Positions 1 to 6,568 are shown, counted from the stretch's first letter. The stretch is DNA of 11,776 bases from Clostridiales bacterium (GCA_016280525.1 JAEEGW010000237.1:1-11776); one strand, 5' to 3'. Notes: generated from the letters alone by a model not told the origin. Numbers and translations: made by a program.

Positions 1-273
1 CAGCACCGTCTGATCGCGTCGGGGAAGATCGATTATTTCAACAGCCCGGACCACGACACGACGCGCACCAACGTCGCGGCGGAGCGCGGCGTGTGCCTTG
101 CTCCCGGATTCCTGAATGACCACAGCGGCCAGTTCGCGTGGATCCCCTTCGACTGCGAGGAAAGCTTTTTCTGTGTTCTCTGCACGCACAGGGACGACGG
201 AAGAAAACCGCTTTCGGCGTTTATCGCTATACTGAAAAAGCTGTACGCCGAAGCGGTTGCGTTCCCGCTCTGA
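1..273 (+). CDS. LysR-type transcriptional regulator, C-terminal fragment
   Basis: The first 90 codons are open from the window edge to a TGA at 271-273, so this is the 3' end of a gene that starts upstream. The residues fit the end of a LysR-type effector-binding (periplasmic-binding-protein-like) domain: a 'GVCLAPGFL' strand-turn, then 'FAWIPFDCEE', a beta strand 'FFCVLCTHRD', and a final helix 'LSAFIAILKKLYAEA'. That order of a G-x-x-x-x-P turn, a short W-x-P-F strand and a terminal helix is usual in the family. The DNA-binding half is outside the window, so neither the ligand nor the target can be inferred. The next 37 bases hold only a weak GGTA/TACC dyad and no convincing terminator before repeat copy 1. 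Family call by recognition of the fold pattern only. Confidence 0.72.
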   Translation, partial: QHRLIASGKIDYFNSPDHDTTRTNVAAERGVCLAPGFLNDHSGQFAWIPFDCEESFFCVLCTHRDDGRKPLSAFIAILKKLYAEAVAFPL

Positions 274-310
274 ACGCGAGATCGGTATTTGAATTGTACC
301 TTTTATAACT

Positions 311-398
311 TGGTCCGAGTGGAGATAACGGATTTGACCGAACCCAAATAAAACCAAGTGTTATCGGCACCCTGCGCGCATTTTTCCTCCATGGACCA
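311..398 (+). repeat. Dispersed ~87-bp repeat, copy 1
   Basis: This is the first of three closely similar blocks; the others are 1536-1621 and 11064-11150, all in the same orientation. It opens with TGGTCCGAGTGGAG and closes with CTCCATGGACCA, so the ends are imperfect inverted repeats (GGTCC/GGACC, then TGGAG/CTCCA). An inner GATAAC/GTTATC pair adds to the dyad. Similarity with copy 3 continues a few bases to the right (ATAAGAAA). Compared with the other copies it has one extra C in the CCC before TGCGCGC and one extra A in the AAAA run. The nature is unknown: it could be a small non-autonomous element or the end of a larger mobile unit. Confidence 0.85.
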
Positions 399-404
399 TA
401 AGAA

Positions 405-455
405 AATAATAAAGTCAAGTACGATTAATCACATCATACTTGACTTTTTATTATG
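405..455. terminator. Bidirectional terminator-like hairpin downstream of fic
   Basis: AAAGTCAAGTA (411-421) pairs perfectly with TACTTGACTTT (437-447) around a 15-nt loop. The flanks are A/T runs on both sides, so either direction of transcription would end in a U-rich tail. It begins 14 bases beyond the fic stop codon, in the fic reading direction. The stem is AT-rich, so it may be weak. No U-run hairpin serves the LysR gene, and this one could stop both. Confidence 0.55.
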
Positions 456-469
456 GCTTCGTGTTTTTC

Positions 470-1384
470 TTAGTTTGCCTCTATTTCAAACATTGCAAGC
501 AGTTTTTTGAACGTATCCTGCCCGTCAAGACATGTGTCGGTAAGCCAGCCCTTTTCTTTGTCCCACTCGGACAGACCGCGATAGTAATACGCCTTTTTGC
601 TGTCTTCAATAATGAATGGCACGATGTTAAAACGCAGACATTCTTTCAACGCGACAAGCCGACCGACGCGCCCGTTGCCATCCTGAAACGGGTGGATTTT
701 TTCAAATTCGGCGTGGAAGGCGACAATTTCGTTGATCGTTATAACCTGCTTTGCGTTGTATTCTTCGAGCAACTTTTTCATCCGCGCCGGCACTTCCTTT
801 GGCTTCGCCGTTTCTCGCCCACCGACCACGTTCGGACGTTTTTTATAGTCACCTACCGCAAACCAATCAAGCGTCGAATCCTTGGTATCGTGCTTGAGAA
901 TATAGTGCAGTTTTTTGATGACATCCTCGGTGAGAACATCGTCCGCCGAATCGATGACGTAGTCAATGGCGCGGAAATGATGCACCGTTTCCAGCACGTC
1001 GTCTACTGGCACGCCGTCTCCTACGTTCAGCGTGTTCGTTTCAAAAATCAAACGCGTTTGATCCTCCGTGAGCCTACTTCCCTCGATATGGTTGGAGTTG
1101 TAGGTCATACGTACCTGCAGCTCGTGATAAAGCCCTCCGGAGATCTTCGCATCTTTTTCCTCACGCAGCGTTTGCAGGATCGGGTTGTCCGAAATCTCCC
1201 GGCATAATTCTTCGGATTTGCATTCAAAGAAAGCGGCGAGCTTTTCCATAACGCCGCGCGAAAGCTTCTCTCCTTTGCCAATCTTTGCGACCGTCCGCGA
1301 AGAAAGCCCTAACAGTTTTGTCAGATCAGAACGTCCAATATTTCGTTCGTTCAGCTTTTGTTCCAGCCCTTTATATGAAAACAT
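470..1384 (-). CDS. fic: XRE-family helix-turn-helix / Fic domain protein (predicted AMP-transferase)
   Basis: A 304-aa cytosolic protein. Residues 3-65 look like a Cro/C1 (XRE) DNA-binding domain (LTKLLGLSSRTVAKIGKGE). The rest is a Fic domain: an inhibitory-helix type motif S97-N-H-I-E101-G102, matching (S/T)xxxE(G/N) placed before the Fic core, and the full active-site loop H231-PFQDGNGRVGR242. Established knowledge: this loop transfers AMP from ATP to a target hydroxyl, and the Glu of the inhibitory motif blocks ATP binding until relieved. All key residues are present, so the protein should be active but self-inhibited. The start is placed at 1384 because AGAGGGG lies 6-7 bases upstream; an ATG 18 bases earlier (1402) has no ribosome site. 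Three decamer repeats overlap its promoter, which suggests the HTH represses its own gene. It lies alone between two direct repeats. The target is unknown. Confidence 0.9.
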   Translation of the reverse strand: MFSYKGLEQKLNERNIGRSDLTKLLGLSSRTVAKIGKGEKLSRGVMEKLAAFFECKSEELCREISDNPILQTLREEKDAKISGGLYHELQVRMTYNSNHIEGSRLTEDQTRLIFETNTLNVGDGVPVDDVLETVHHFRAIDYVIDSADDVLTEDVIKKLHYILKHDTKDSTLDWFAVGDYKKRPNVVGGRETAKPKEVPARMKKLLEEYNAKQVITINEIVAFHAEFEKIHPFQDGNGRVGRLVALKECLRFNIVPFIIEDSKKAYYYRGLSEWDKEKGWLTDTCLDGQDTFKKLLAMFEIEAN

Positions 1385-1400
1385 AGCACACCCCTCTTTC

Positions 1401-1442
1401 ATCTTTACTTATTATAACACAAAAGAACGAAAAAGTAAAGAT
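1401..1442 (-). promoter_or_regulatory. fic promoter with overlapping operator-like decamers
   Basis: On the minus strand, -35 TTTACT (1439-1434), a 17-bp spacer and -10 TATAAT (1416-1411) lie upstream of fic. The decamer AAGTAAAGAT occurs on the plus strand at 1433-1442, covering the -35, and inverted at 1401-1410 just after the -10. A third copy, at 1464-1473, lies upstream. Spacing between copies is 31-32 bp, about three helical turns, so proteins bound to them would sit on the same DNA face. Confidence 0.75.
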
Positions 1443-1463
1443 AATTCGCTGTAATTTACAAAA

Positions 1464-1473
1464 AAGTAAAGAT
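1464..1473 (+). promoter_or_regulatory. Third AAGTAAAGAT operator-like copy
   Basis: A perfect repeat of the decamer in the fic promoter, 31 bp upstream of the copy that covers the -35. Same orientation as the copy at 1433-1442 and inverted relative to 1401-1410. Confidence 0.6.
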
Positions 1474-1512
1474 TCAGGTCTGTATTATCTTCTGTCCCAG
1501 CTGAAAATTCAT

Positions 1513-1532
1513 CACTTTAAAGCGCTAAAGTG
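1513..1532. repeat. Interrupted palindrome CACTTTA-N6-TAAAGTG
   Basis: Seven-base arms (1513-1519 and 1526-1532) around AAGCGC, three bases before repeat copy 2. There is no U-run, so it is not an obvious terminator. It could be an operator-type site or a scar of the repeat's insertion. Confidence 0.45.
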
Positions 1533-1535
1533 GTA

Positions 1536-1621
1536 TGGTCCGACCGGAGATAACGGATTTGACCGAACCACAAAAAAATCAAGTGTTATCGGCACCTGCG
1601 CGCATTTTTCCTCCATGACCA
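1536..1621 (+). repeat. Dispersed ~87-bp repeat, copy 2
   Basis: Same orientation as copy 1 and nearly identical to it across the central block (GGAGATAACGGATTTGACCG and TGCGCGCATTTTTCCTCCAT). Differences: GACCGG in place of GAGTGG near the left end, A-rich CACAAAAAAATC in the middle, and one G lost at the right end (ATGACCA). With copy 1 it brackets the fic gene in direct orientation, about 1.2 kb apart. Its right edge runs straight into the promoter of the hairpin unit at 1640-1809. Confidence 0.85.
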
Positions 1622-1639
1622 GAATTGAAAATCGCATAA

Positions 1640-1668
1640 TTTACAGAAATCCACCTTCGCAGTACAAT
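1640..1668 (+). promoter_or_regulatory. Promoter of the 1.7-kb hairpin unit
   Basis: TTTACA (1640-1645), exactly 17 bp, then TACAAT (1663-1668): each hexamer is one base from the sigma-70/SigA consensus and the spacing is optimal. A start near 1675 would put the ribosome site AAAGGAGG (1677-1684) almost at the 5' end of the transcript. Confidence 0.6.
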
Positions 1669-1674
1669 GGTATC

Positions 1675-1809
1675 GCAAAGGAGGATTTTTGCTATGAAAG
1701 ATGAATATGTTGCCCGCATCGGCGTCTTGGGGTGCGGGTGTCCGATGGACACCTCTGCCGAAGGCAGGAGCACCGACAGAGGCGGGAGCCGACATCGGCT
1801 CCGCTTTTT
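1675..1809 (+). ncRNA. Candidate small structured RNA or leader (tandem hairpins plus terminator)
   Basis: Downstream of the promoter at 1640-1668 the predicted ~135-nt transcript is dense in hairpins. CCCGCA (1713-1718) pairs with TGCGGG (1733-1738). GGTGTCC (1737-1743) pairs with GGACACC (1747-1753) and shares two bases with the first stem, so the two compete. CTGCC (1755-1759) pairs with GGCAG (1763-1767). GGAGCCGA (1785-1792) pairs with TCGGCTCC (1795-1802), extended by GC pairs and followed by TTTTT (1805-1809). The last stem is a convincing intrinsic terminator. A ribosome site and ATG at its 5' end make a leader-peptide reading equally possible. I do not recognise it as a known riboswitch. 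It may also be part of a longer dispersed repeat with copy 2. Confidence 0.4.
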
Positions 1810-1858
1810 CGTGACAAAAAAGCAAGCTTTCTTGAAATCCTGCAAAAATCGGCATTAA
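1694..1858 (+). CDS. Possible 54-aa leader-type or spurious small ORF
   Basis: ATG at 1694 follows AAAGGAGG (1677-1684) with a 9-base spacer, a good ribosome site, and the frame runs 54 codons to TAA. The peptide starts MKDEYVARIGVLGCGCP and then turns into Arg/Ser/Lys-rich sequence dictated by the hairpins beneath it. The terminator-like stem at 1782-1809 lies inside the frame, so a full-length product would need read-through. I recognise no family. It may be a remnant of a larger gene whose start was kept, a leader peptide, or coincidental coding within a structured RNA. Confidence 0.25.
   Translation: MKDEYVARIGVLGCGCPMDTSAEGRSTDRGGSRHRLRFFVTKKQAFLKSCKNRH
1782..1809 (+). terminator. Intrinsic terminator of the hairpin unit
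   Basis: Eight-base-pair GC-rich stem GGAGCCGA/TCGGCTCC with a CA loop, lengthened by two further GC pairs around a one-base bulge, then five T. It would end the transcript that starts near 1675. Confidence 0.6.
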
Positions 1859-2020
1859 ACGCCTTGATTTTTTCGCTTATATTATTATATGAACTGAGTA
1901 GTTTTATTCTGCCGAAAAGCGAGGATTATCTGACACAAGCGATCGTTTTGGACGCACCTTTATCTCGGCAAACCGGAATTCGTGCAGTCTTGATTGCAAA
2001 CGGTATTTTTGTTATTTAAT
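1859..2020. other. Stretch with no supported gene before the glycosidase stop
   Basis: AT-rich sequence with a plus-strand open frame reading to 2019, but no ribosome site of its own and no recognisable protein. No good terminator is visible for the minus-strand lipoprotein operon that ends at 2021. Probably intergenic. Confidence 0.4.
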
Positions 2021-5000
2021 TTACGTCAATGCGCGGTACAGCGCGGTCATCGTATCCATATTGACGTTCGAGGATGATATTACGACGAGACCGTCGCCCG
2101 AGAACGAAACTGTTTTTCCGCATTCGGCAAGCGCCCCCGCCGGCATCACGTAAACAATTCCGTAATGGTCGTACATTTCAAGTCCCGAACAGTCGAGACC
2201 GAGCGCCGATTCCGCAAAGCTTTTCGGAATATAGAATTTTTCGTCTCTGCCGAGCATAACGGCTTTCGTGCTCGAATCGTCGAGCCGTACCTGTTTTCCG
2301 TTCACGAAAGCGTAATACGAGCCGGCTTTGAGAACGGTCATATCGGACGTCAGACATCCGGGTATCTTGACCTCTGTCTTTGCCGTCGTATAGCGGTATT
2401 TGAAACGTCCCGACGGCGCGGCGTCGCCTTTGTCGAGGAACTTCATAATATCACCGTCATCGACCGAATTGTCAGCCCATTTGAAGTCGAACGTTTCGCC
2501 GGTCGGTATCAGTGAACGCGGGATTTTTATCTGTATCACGTTATCGCGCAGATCGAATTCCGCGTCGCCGACCTTTTCAAATTCCCACTTGCTGTCCGTG
2601 AATTTCTCAACGGAAACTTTGCCGCCTGTCCTGCTGCGATTTATGATGTAGTCAAAACCGTACCAGCCGGTTTCGCCGCTGCTGTCGGAGTCGATAAACA
2701 GGTTCATCCAGTTTTCGCCCTCGGGCGGCGTTATTTCGTCCGCGCATTCGCAGTAAAAATACAGATTGTCCGTGTCGGACGAGACCTTACAGGTGACTAT
2801 ATCGTTTCTGCCCGTGTCGTTTGTATATCTGAAATTGCCGGCGTAGGAGAACCAGTCGCGTCTCGCCGTGTCGCCTTTATAATCGCGGTATTCGGGACCG
2901 ACTATATTCCACTGACCGGGGTCGCCCTTTATATCAATAGCCCACTGGCCGAACGCGGCGTCGACGGCGCGGCTGCCTTTATACATACGCACGTTCTGCA
3001 CGGTCTGATAGAAATAGTTGTCGTTGAATCCGCCCTTCATCGGTTCAATGTCACGCGAATATTCGGTGTTGAAATTATCTACGTAATACCATTGATATTT
3101 CGGGTTTTTCTGGTCCACGACGTATTCGTTGCAGATAGTCTGTCCCTGCGCCGGGTTATTTGAGGAGCCGCCCCAGCGGCCGGCCCACCATTCGTTCCAG
3201 CCGGTTATCATTATTATCGGCGGATCTGTCTCTTTTGCGAGATCGAACTGTTCCTGATACGCCAGACCGAGACCCGAGGTCGTGTTCATGAGCGCGTAAC
3301 CGAAATCCCAGTCGCCCTCACACTTTGGAATACCGTTTTTATAAGTATAACTGCGCCCGGCGTTCGTACCGTAACTGCCGTTAGCCCAGAAGCCGCACAT
3401 AACGATCATCTGCTCGATTTTGCCGGAGGGCGAAAGCCCCGGCTTCTGCGGGTACATATCAGCCCACGCCCAGCGTCCCTTGCCTTTTTTGCTTTTATAC
3501 CAGCTGTCGTTTGTGTTCGCCCAGCTCTGCCGCGCGGTAAAAAAGTTTTTCATCTCGTCGGATATCGTTTTGCCCACGTTGTCCGGGAAGAATATCAGAG
3601 GCTTACCGTCCCAGTAAAACCAGAGATCGGAGTATTTGCCGACGGAATAATAGTTGTTCCAAAGGTAATTGAGAGAGGACGCCGCGTTCGTATCGTCGTT
3701 TCCGCAGTGGAAGCAGATCTGAGGAGTGTTCTGACCCTCGGAGCGCATTTTGCTCCACACGCGGAGCAGCGCCTCGAGACTTTTTTCGTATATAATGCCG
3801 TTCGTCGAGTCGACGAAAATAAAGTCCACGCCCATTTCGGAAAGCATATATCCGTGCTTTCTTATCACCCATTCGTCGTCGGAATTATAATATCCGAAAT
3901 ACGGCTCCGCCCAGTAATGCGCAAAGCCAAGATTGCCCTTCGGTATCAGATCCCATACCGCGTCAGCGCCGCCTTCGAGATACGCGGCCGTATGGTCGAA
4001 CAGCGGGTTTTGTCCCTGACTTTTCGCGTTGTGCCACATAAAGTAGAACATACCGACCTTTTTATCCGTCGCGGCGGGCGTTTTCGCGCCGTCCGGCGTT
4101 GTTCTTCCCGCGCCGTCTATTGCGACCCAGGTGTCGGAAAACACGTCGCGCGAGTTCAGCATATCTACGGGAACGGTCGTTTTTACCGTTGTGGAGCCTG
4201 ATATCTTAAGCTCCGAAATTTCCGTTGCGTTTTTCATGTGATGCGTCCAAATGCGCGAATAGCCCGTTTTCGGTACCGGTACCGATAACTTGTCGGTTAT
4301 ATCCGGTTTTTCGCTCCCTTCCAAATAAAATTCAAGCGCTGTATCGGTTATTACAAGTTTGCAGAGCGGCGTTTTTTCACCGTTATCGTCATAAAAACCC
4401 GTAATTATATTCGATACCGGATCGTCCTCGAAATACACCGTCACCCCTTCCGAAAAATCCACGGGTGAGGCGACCATTTTGCACTGCGGCCATTTTCCAG
4501 TGCGGATACCGATTTTTTTATCCTTCATAAGTATCCACACGCGCGCCGATTCGTGGTTCGGCGCGGCTCCCGTGCTTTCGAGCCTCAGACCGAAATACGC
4601 GGCGTCGTAATCAGCCTCGGGGTCCGACGCTTTCAGCCCGAAACTGTATTTTGAGATACCGTTTTCGTTGAATTTGACTCCGATATTTACGGAGGCGACC
4701 GTGTTCGTGTTGAGAGATATTACGCTGCCCTTGGCCTTGCCCTCTCCTATGCCGAATACCGCGCCGGATTCCTTTGTCGATTTGAATTCGTAATCCTCTG
4801 ATACTTTTTTTTCTATCATGCCGATCTCCTGTTCGCCGAATTCAAGCGAGGTCGTATGAGTGAACGTGCCGCTCTGCGGTACCGACCTGTCGACCGGCTC
4901 CTCCGTTACGGACTCCGTTTCCGTTCCGGCGGCGGTCGTATCTTCGGTTTCGGTGCTCTGCGTATCGCCGGTACACGCCGCGGATAAAAGCGTCGCCGCC

Positions 5001-5041
5001 GACAGAAGCAGTACGGCGCATTTTTTAAGTAAGTTTTTCAT
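2021..5041 (-). CDS. GH99/GH71-like glycosidase-type lipoprotein with CBM9-like and copper-amine-oxidase-N-like domains
   Basis: A 1006-aa exported lipoprotein. A signal peptide ends in LLSAAC with Cys23 as the lipid site, then a Thr/Glu-rich linker runs to ~56. Domains as I read them: a beta-sandwich of the concanavalin type (~57-285); a barrel-like catalytic-type domain (~325-690) with VGMFYFMWH, GVDFIFVDSTNG (Asp406, Asp411) and MITGWNEWWAG (Glu617); a CBM9/DOMON-like sandwich (~690-885; LFIDSD, GFDYIINR, IQIKIPRSLI); and a C-terminal domain (~895-1006; VNGKQVRLDD, YIPKSFAESALG) like the Cu-amine-oxidase N-terminal/stalk family. The WNEW motif and barrel layout recall GH99/GH71/WbsX-type proteins, so a role in binding and cutting a complex glycan at the surface is likely; linkage and substrate are unknown. 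ATG follows the upstream stop directly; GGAG sits 7 bases before it, inside the previous gene, so translation is probably coupled. Confidence 0.75.
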   Translation of the reverse strand: MKNLLKKCAVLLLSAATLLSAACTGDTQSTETEDTTAAGTETESVTEEPVDRSVPQSGTFTHTTSLEFGEQEIGMIEKKVSEDYEFKSTKESGAVFGIGEGKAKGSVISLNTNTVASVNIGVKFNENGISKYSFGLKASDPEADYDAAYFGLRLESTGAAPNHESARVWILMKDKKIGIRTGKWPQCKMVASPVDFSEGVTVYFEDDPVSNIITGFYDDNGEKTPLCKLVITDTALEFYLEGSEKPDITDKLSVPVPKTGYSRIWTHHMKNATEISELKISGSTTVKTTVPVDMLNSRDVFSDTWVAIDGAGRTTPDGAKTPAATDKKVGMFYFMWHNAKSQGQNPLFDHTAAYLEGGADAVWDLIPKGNLGFAHYWAEPYFGYYNSDDEWVIRKHGYMLSEMGVDFIFVDSTNGIIYEKSLEALLRVWSKMRSEGQNTPQICFHCGNDDTNAASSLNYLWNNYYSVGKYSDLWFYWDGKPLIFFPDNVGKTISDEMKNFFTARQSWANTNDSWYKSKKGKGRWAWADMYPQKPGLSPSGKIEQMIVMCGFWANGSYGTNAGRSYTYKNGIPKCEGDWDFGYALMNTTSGLGLAYQEQFDLAKETDPPIIMITGWNEWWAGRWGGSSNNPAQGQTICNEYVVDQKNPKYQWYYVDNFNTEYSRDIEPMKGGFNDNYFYQTVQNVRMYKGSRAVDAAFGQWAIDIKGDPGQWNIVGPEYRDYKGDTARRDWFSYAGNFRYTNDTGRNDIVTCKVSSDTDNLYFYCECADEITPPEGENWMNLFIDSDSSGETGWYGFDYIINRSRTGGKVSVEKFTDSKWEFEKVGDAEFDLRDNVIQIKIPRSLIPTGETFDFKWADNSVDDGDIMKFLDKGDAAPSGRFKYRYTTAKTEVKIPGCLTSDMTVLKAGSYYAFVNGKQVRLDDSSTKAVMLGRDEKFYIPKSFAESALGLDCSGLEMYDHYGIVYVMPAGALAECGKTVSFSGDGLVVISSSNVNMDTMTALYRALT

Positions 5042-6481
5042 TTAATTCTCCGTGTATTTCGCGTAAATATTGTTATCCGCGTCAGCCGAGGGACGGTAGG
5101 CGTACATAAACGGCGCCTCGGGCTTGTCGAACAGCTCGTACATCGGCTGTTTTGACATTATGCGCGTGTCGGAGCCGTGGTCGTAGCGCTGTGAGTTGCC
5201 CTTTTTATCTATTTCCGACGCGAGCATGAAAACGTGCTGAGGCGAATTGCGCTTGTCGGGTCTTACGAAGATTATATCGCCCGGCTGAAGATCTTCGACT
5301 TTCGTTATCTTTTTAAAGCCCATTTTCTGGCACCACGTCACAAGATTGGAAACGACGCAGCCCTGTATCAAGGGCTGATCGGTAAAGCCCGCGCGGTACA
5401 GTATCCAGTCGACGAGACGGTCGCAGCTCGTGCGGAACGGACGGTGGTTTATCCCGGGATTCGTACAGGAATCGCCGTATTTGAATTTCGTCTTTTTTGC
5501 GTATTTGGTGATATAATTCCCTTCGCGTAAAAGATCGCACTGCAGAAGCGTGTACGGCGTATAAACGACGTTGCCGTCCTGATCGGCTACTCGGTAACCG
5601 TATTTTTTCTGCTTGTCGCAGGCGGCTTTCGCCTCGTCGAGCGACTGATATACGGAGCCTTTTACGTTGTCCTTCGGTATATGCAGTCTGTCCTCGTACA
5701 GGCAGACGTAATAACCGGCTTCGACCGCCGGAGGCTCAGGCTCCGGGACTTTATCCGCGGATATATACGATTCCGCTTCGGCAAGGTCGGTGCAGAACGC
5801 GGCTGACATCAGAAGGAATTCGTCGCCCTCCTCCGCGTAATTTGTGTAATCGAGGCGGAATTTGTCGTTGAAGGTACGCTCCCAGCCTTTTGTCGAATCA
5901 TCGGCTCCGAATACAAGATACTGCGTTTTGCGCTCTCCGAAAAACTCCGAATCGCCGCCGTATACCGCGGTTATGGAGTAGCCCGAGCGCGCGTTTTTTA
6001 TCCTGCCGGTCGCGTAAAACATTTCAAACGCGCCGCCCCATTCGGCTTGTATTTTAAGCACTATGACCTTTTTTTCCTCGGGCGTGAACGGCACGGCGTT
6101 CCCGTTTTCGTTTTCGGGATAGCCGGCGGCTTTATACATACTGTTCATTTTGAAAAACACGCTCGGGTCGCGCGACTGCTCAGTCGCCCTGAATATAACG
6201 CCGTTATCCTTTCTCTCCGGCTCGGCGCAGGTCCCCTTTGTAAACGCGGCGGAAAACAGCGCGTCGTCGAACGTTGAAAAATCAACGCGGTACGGGTCGG
6301 GTATCTGATACGGCGAAGGCTCGGGTATATTCGTCACCTGCTCAGTTGCCTGCTCCGTGACGGTCTCCGTCTCCGTAACGCTCTCCGTTTCCGTTTCAGC
6401 CGGAGGCTGATTCACGCACGAGGCGCAGCATAACGGCAGGGCTAAAAGCCCCGCGGCAAAAGTCAGAATTTTTTTGATCAT
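5042..6481 (-). CDS. NlpC/P60-type lipoprotein with N-terminal beta-sandwich domain
   Basis: A 479-aa exported lipoprotein. Signal peptide with Cys22 after LCCAS, then a Thr/Glu-rich linker (~27-50; ETESVTETETVTEQ). Residues ~64-240 look like a beta-sandwich of unrecognised, possibly carbohydrate-binding, type. A short lysine-rich module follows (~255-310; SLDEAKAACDKQKKYGYRV, then NVVYTPY), and a papain-like NlpC/P60-type domain (~335-465): Cys353 in TSCDRLVDW, LQPGDIIFV, His416 in SPQHVFML, and Asp434-His435. Known members cleave peptide bonds in cell-wall peptidoglycan or act as amidases; catalytic Cys and His are present, the third residue is less certain. First gene of an operon with the GH99-like lipoprotein, which starts at the next base. 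AAAGGAG lies 6 bases before the ATG. Both lipoproteins share the linker string TETESVTE. The pairing suggests the two act together on a glycan or wall material at the surface. Confidence 0.8.
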   Translation of the reverse strand: MIKKILTFAAGLLALPLCCASCVNQPPAETETESVTETETVTEQATEQVTNIPEPSPYQIPDPYRVDFSTFDDALFSAAFTKGTCAEPERKDNGVIFRATEQSRDPSVFFKMNSMYKAAGYPENENGNAVPFTPEEKKVIVLKIQAEWGGAFEMFYATGRIKNARSGYSITAVYGGDSEFFGERKTQYLVFGADDSTKGWERTFNDKFRLDYTNYAEEGDEFLLMSAAFCTDLAEAESYISADKVPEPEPPAVEAGYYVCLYEDRLHIPKDNVKGSVYQSLDEAKAACDKQKKYGYRVADQDGNVVYTPYTLLQCDLLREGNYITKYAKKTKFKYGDSCTNPGINHRPFRTSCDRLVDWILYRAGFTDQPLIQGCVVSNLVTWCQKMGFKKITKVEDLQPGDIIFVRPDKRNSPQHVFMLASEIDKKGNSQRYDHGSDTRIMSKQPMYELFDKPEAPFMYAYRPSADADNNIYAKYTEN

Positions 6482-6526
6482 AATGTTCTCCTTTCAAACT
6501 GTCTGTCATCACAAACCTTTTGAAAT

Positions 6527-6555
6527 ATTATAACACGGCGATTTTTATTTGTCAA
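6527..6555 (-). promoter_or_regulatory. Consensus promoter of the lipoprotein operon
   Basis: Minus strand TTGACA (6555-6550), exactly 17 bp, then TATAAT (6532-6527): a perfect SigA consensus. The spacer carries CGCCGTG one base before the -10, as in the promoter at 10096-10124. Leader to the ATG is about 40 bases. Confidence 0.92.
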
Positions 6556-6568
6556 TACGATAATCATC

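Noticed and set aside
311..345. On the minus strand the repeat end resembles the T-arm and acceptor end of a tRNA finishing in ACCA, a possible attachment site.
   Set aside because: Stem lengths do not fit: about ten bases instead of five separate the supposed T-loop and acceptor, the T-stem does not pair fully, and there is no 5' half in any copy.
323..355. TTGACC followed by TGTTAT in the repeat as an outward promoter.
   Set aside because: Spacer is 19-21 bases and the -10 match is poor; in copy 3 it is weaker still.
311..398. Minus-strand GGAGGAAAAATG inside every repeat copy, as a tiny gene (MRAG...).
   Set aside because: The frame ends after 6 and 8 codons in copies 1 and 2 and runs into unrelated sequence in copy 3, so it is not conserved as protein.
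440..1207. Long plus-strand open frame of 255 codons.
   Set aside because: It is antisense to the Fic gene, which has all its motifs; the plus frame shows no family features or ribosome site.
1384..1402. ATG at 1402 as the start of the Fic protein.
   Set aside because: No ribosome site precedes it, and it lies within or next to the predicted transcription start; AGAGGGG fits the ATG at 1384.
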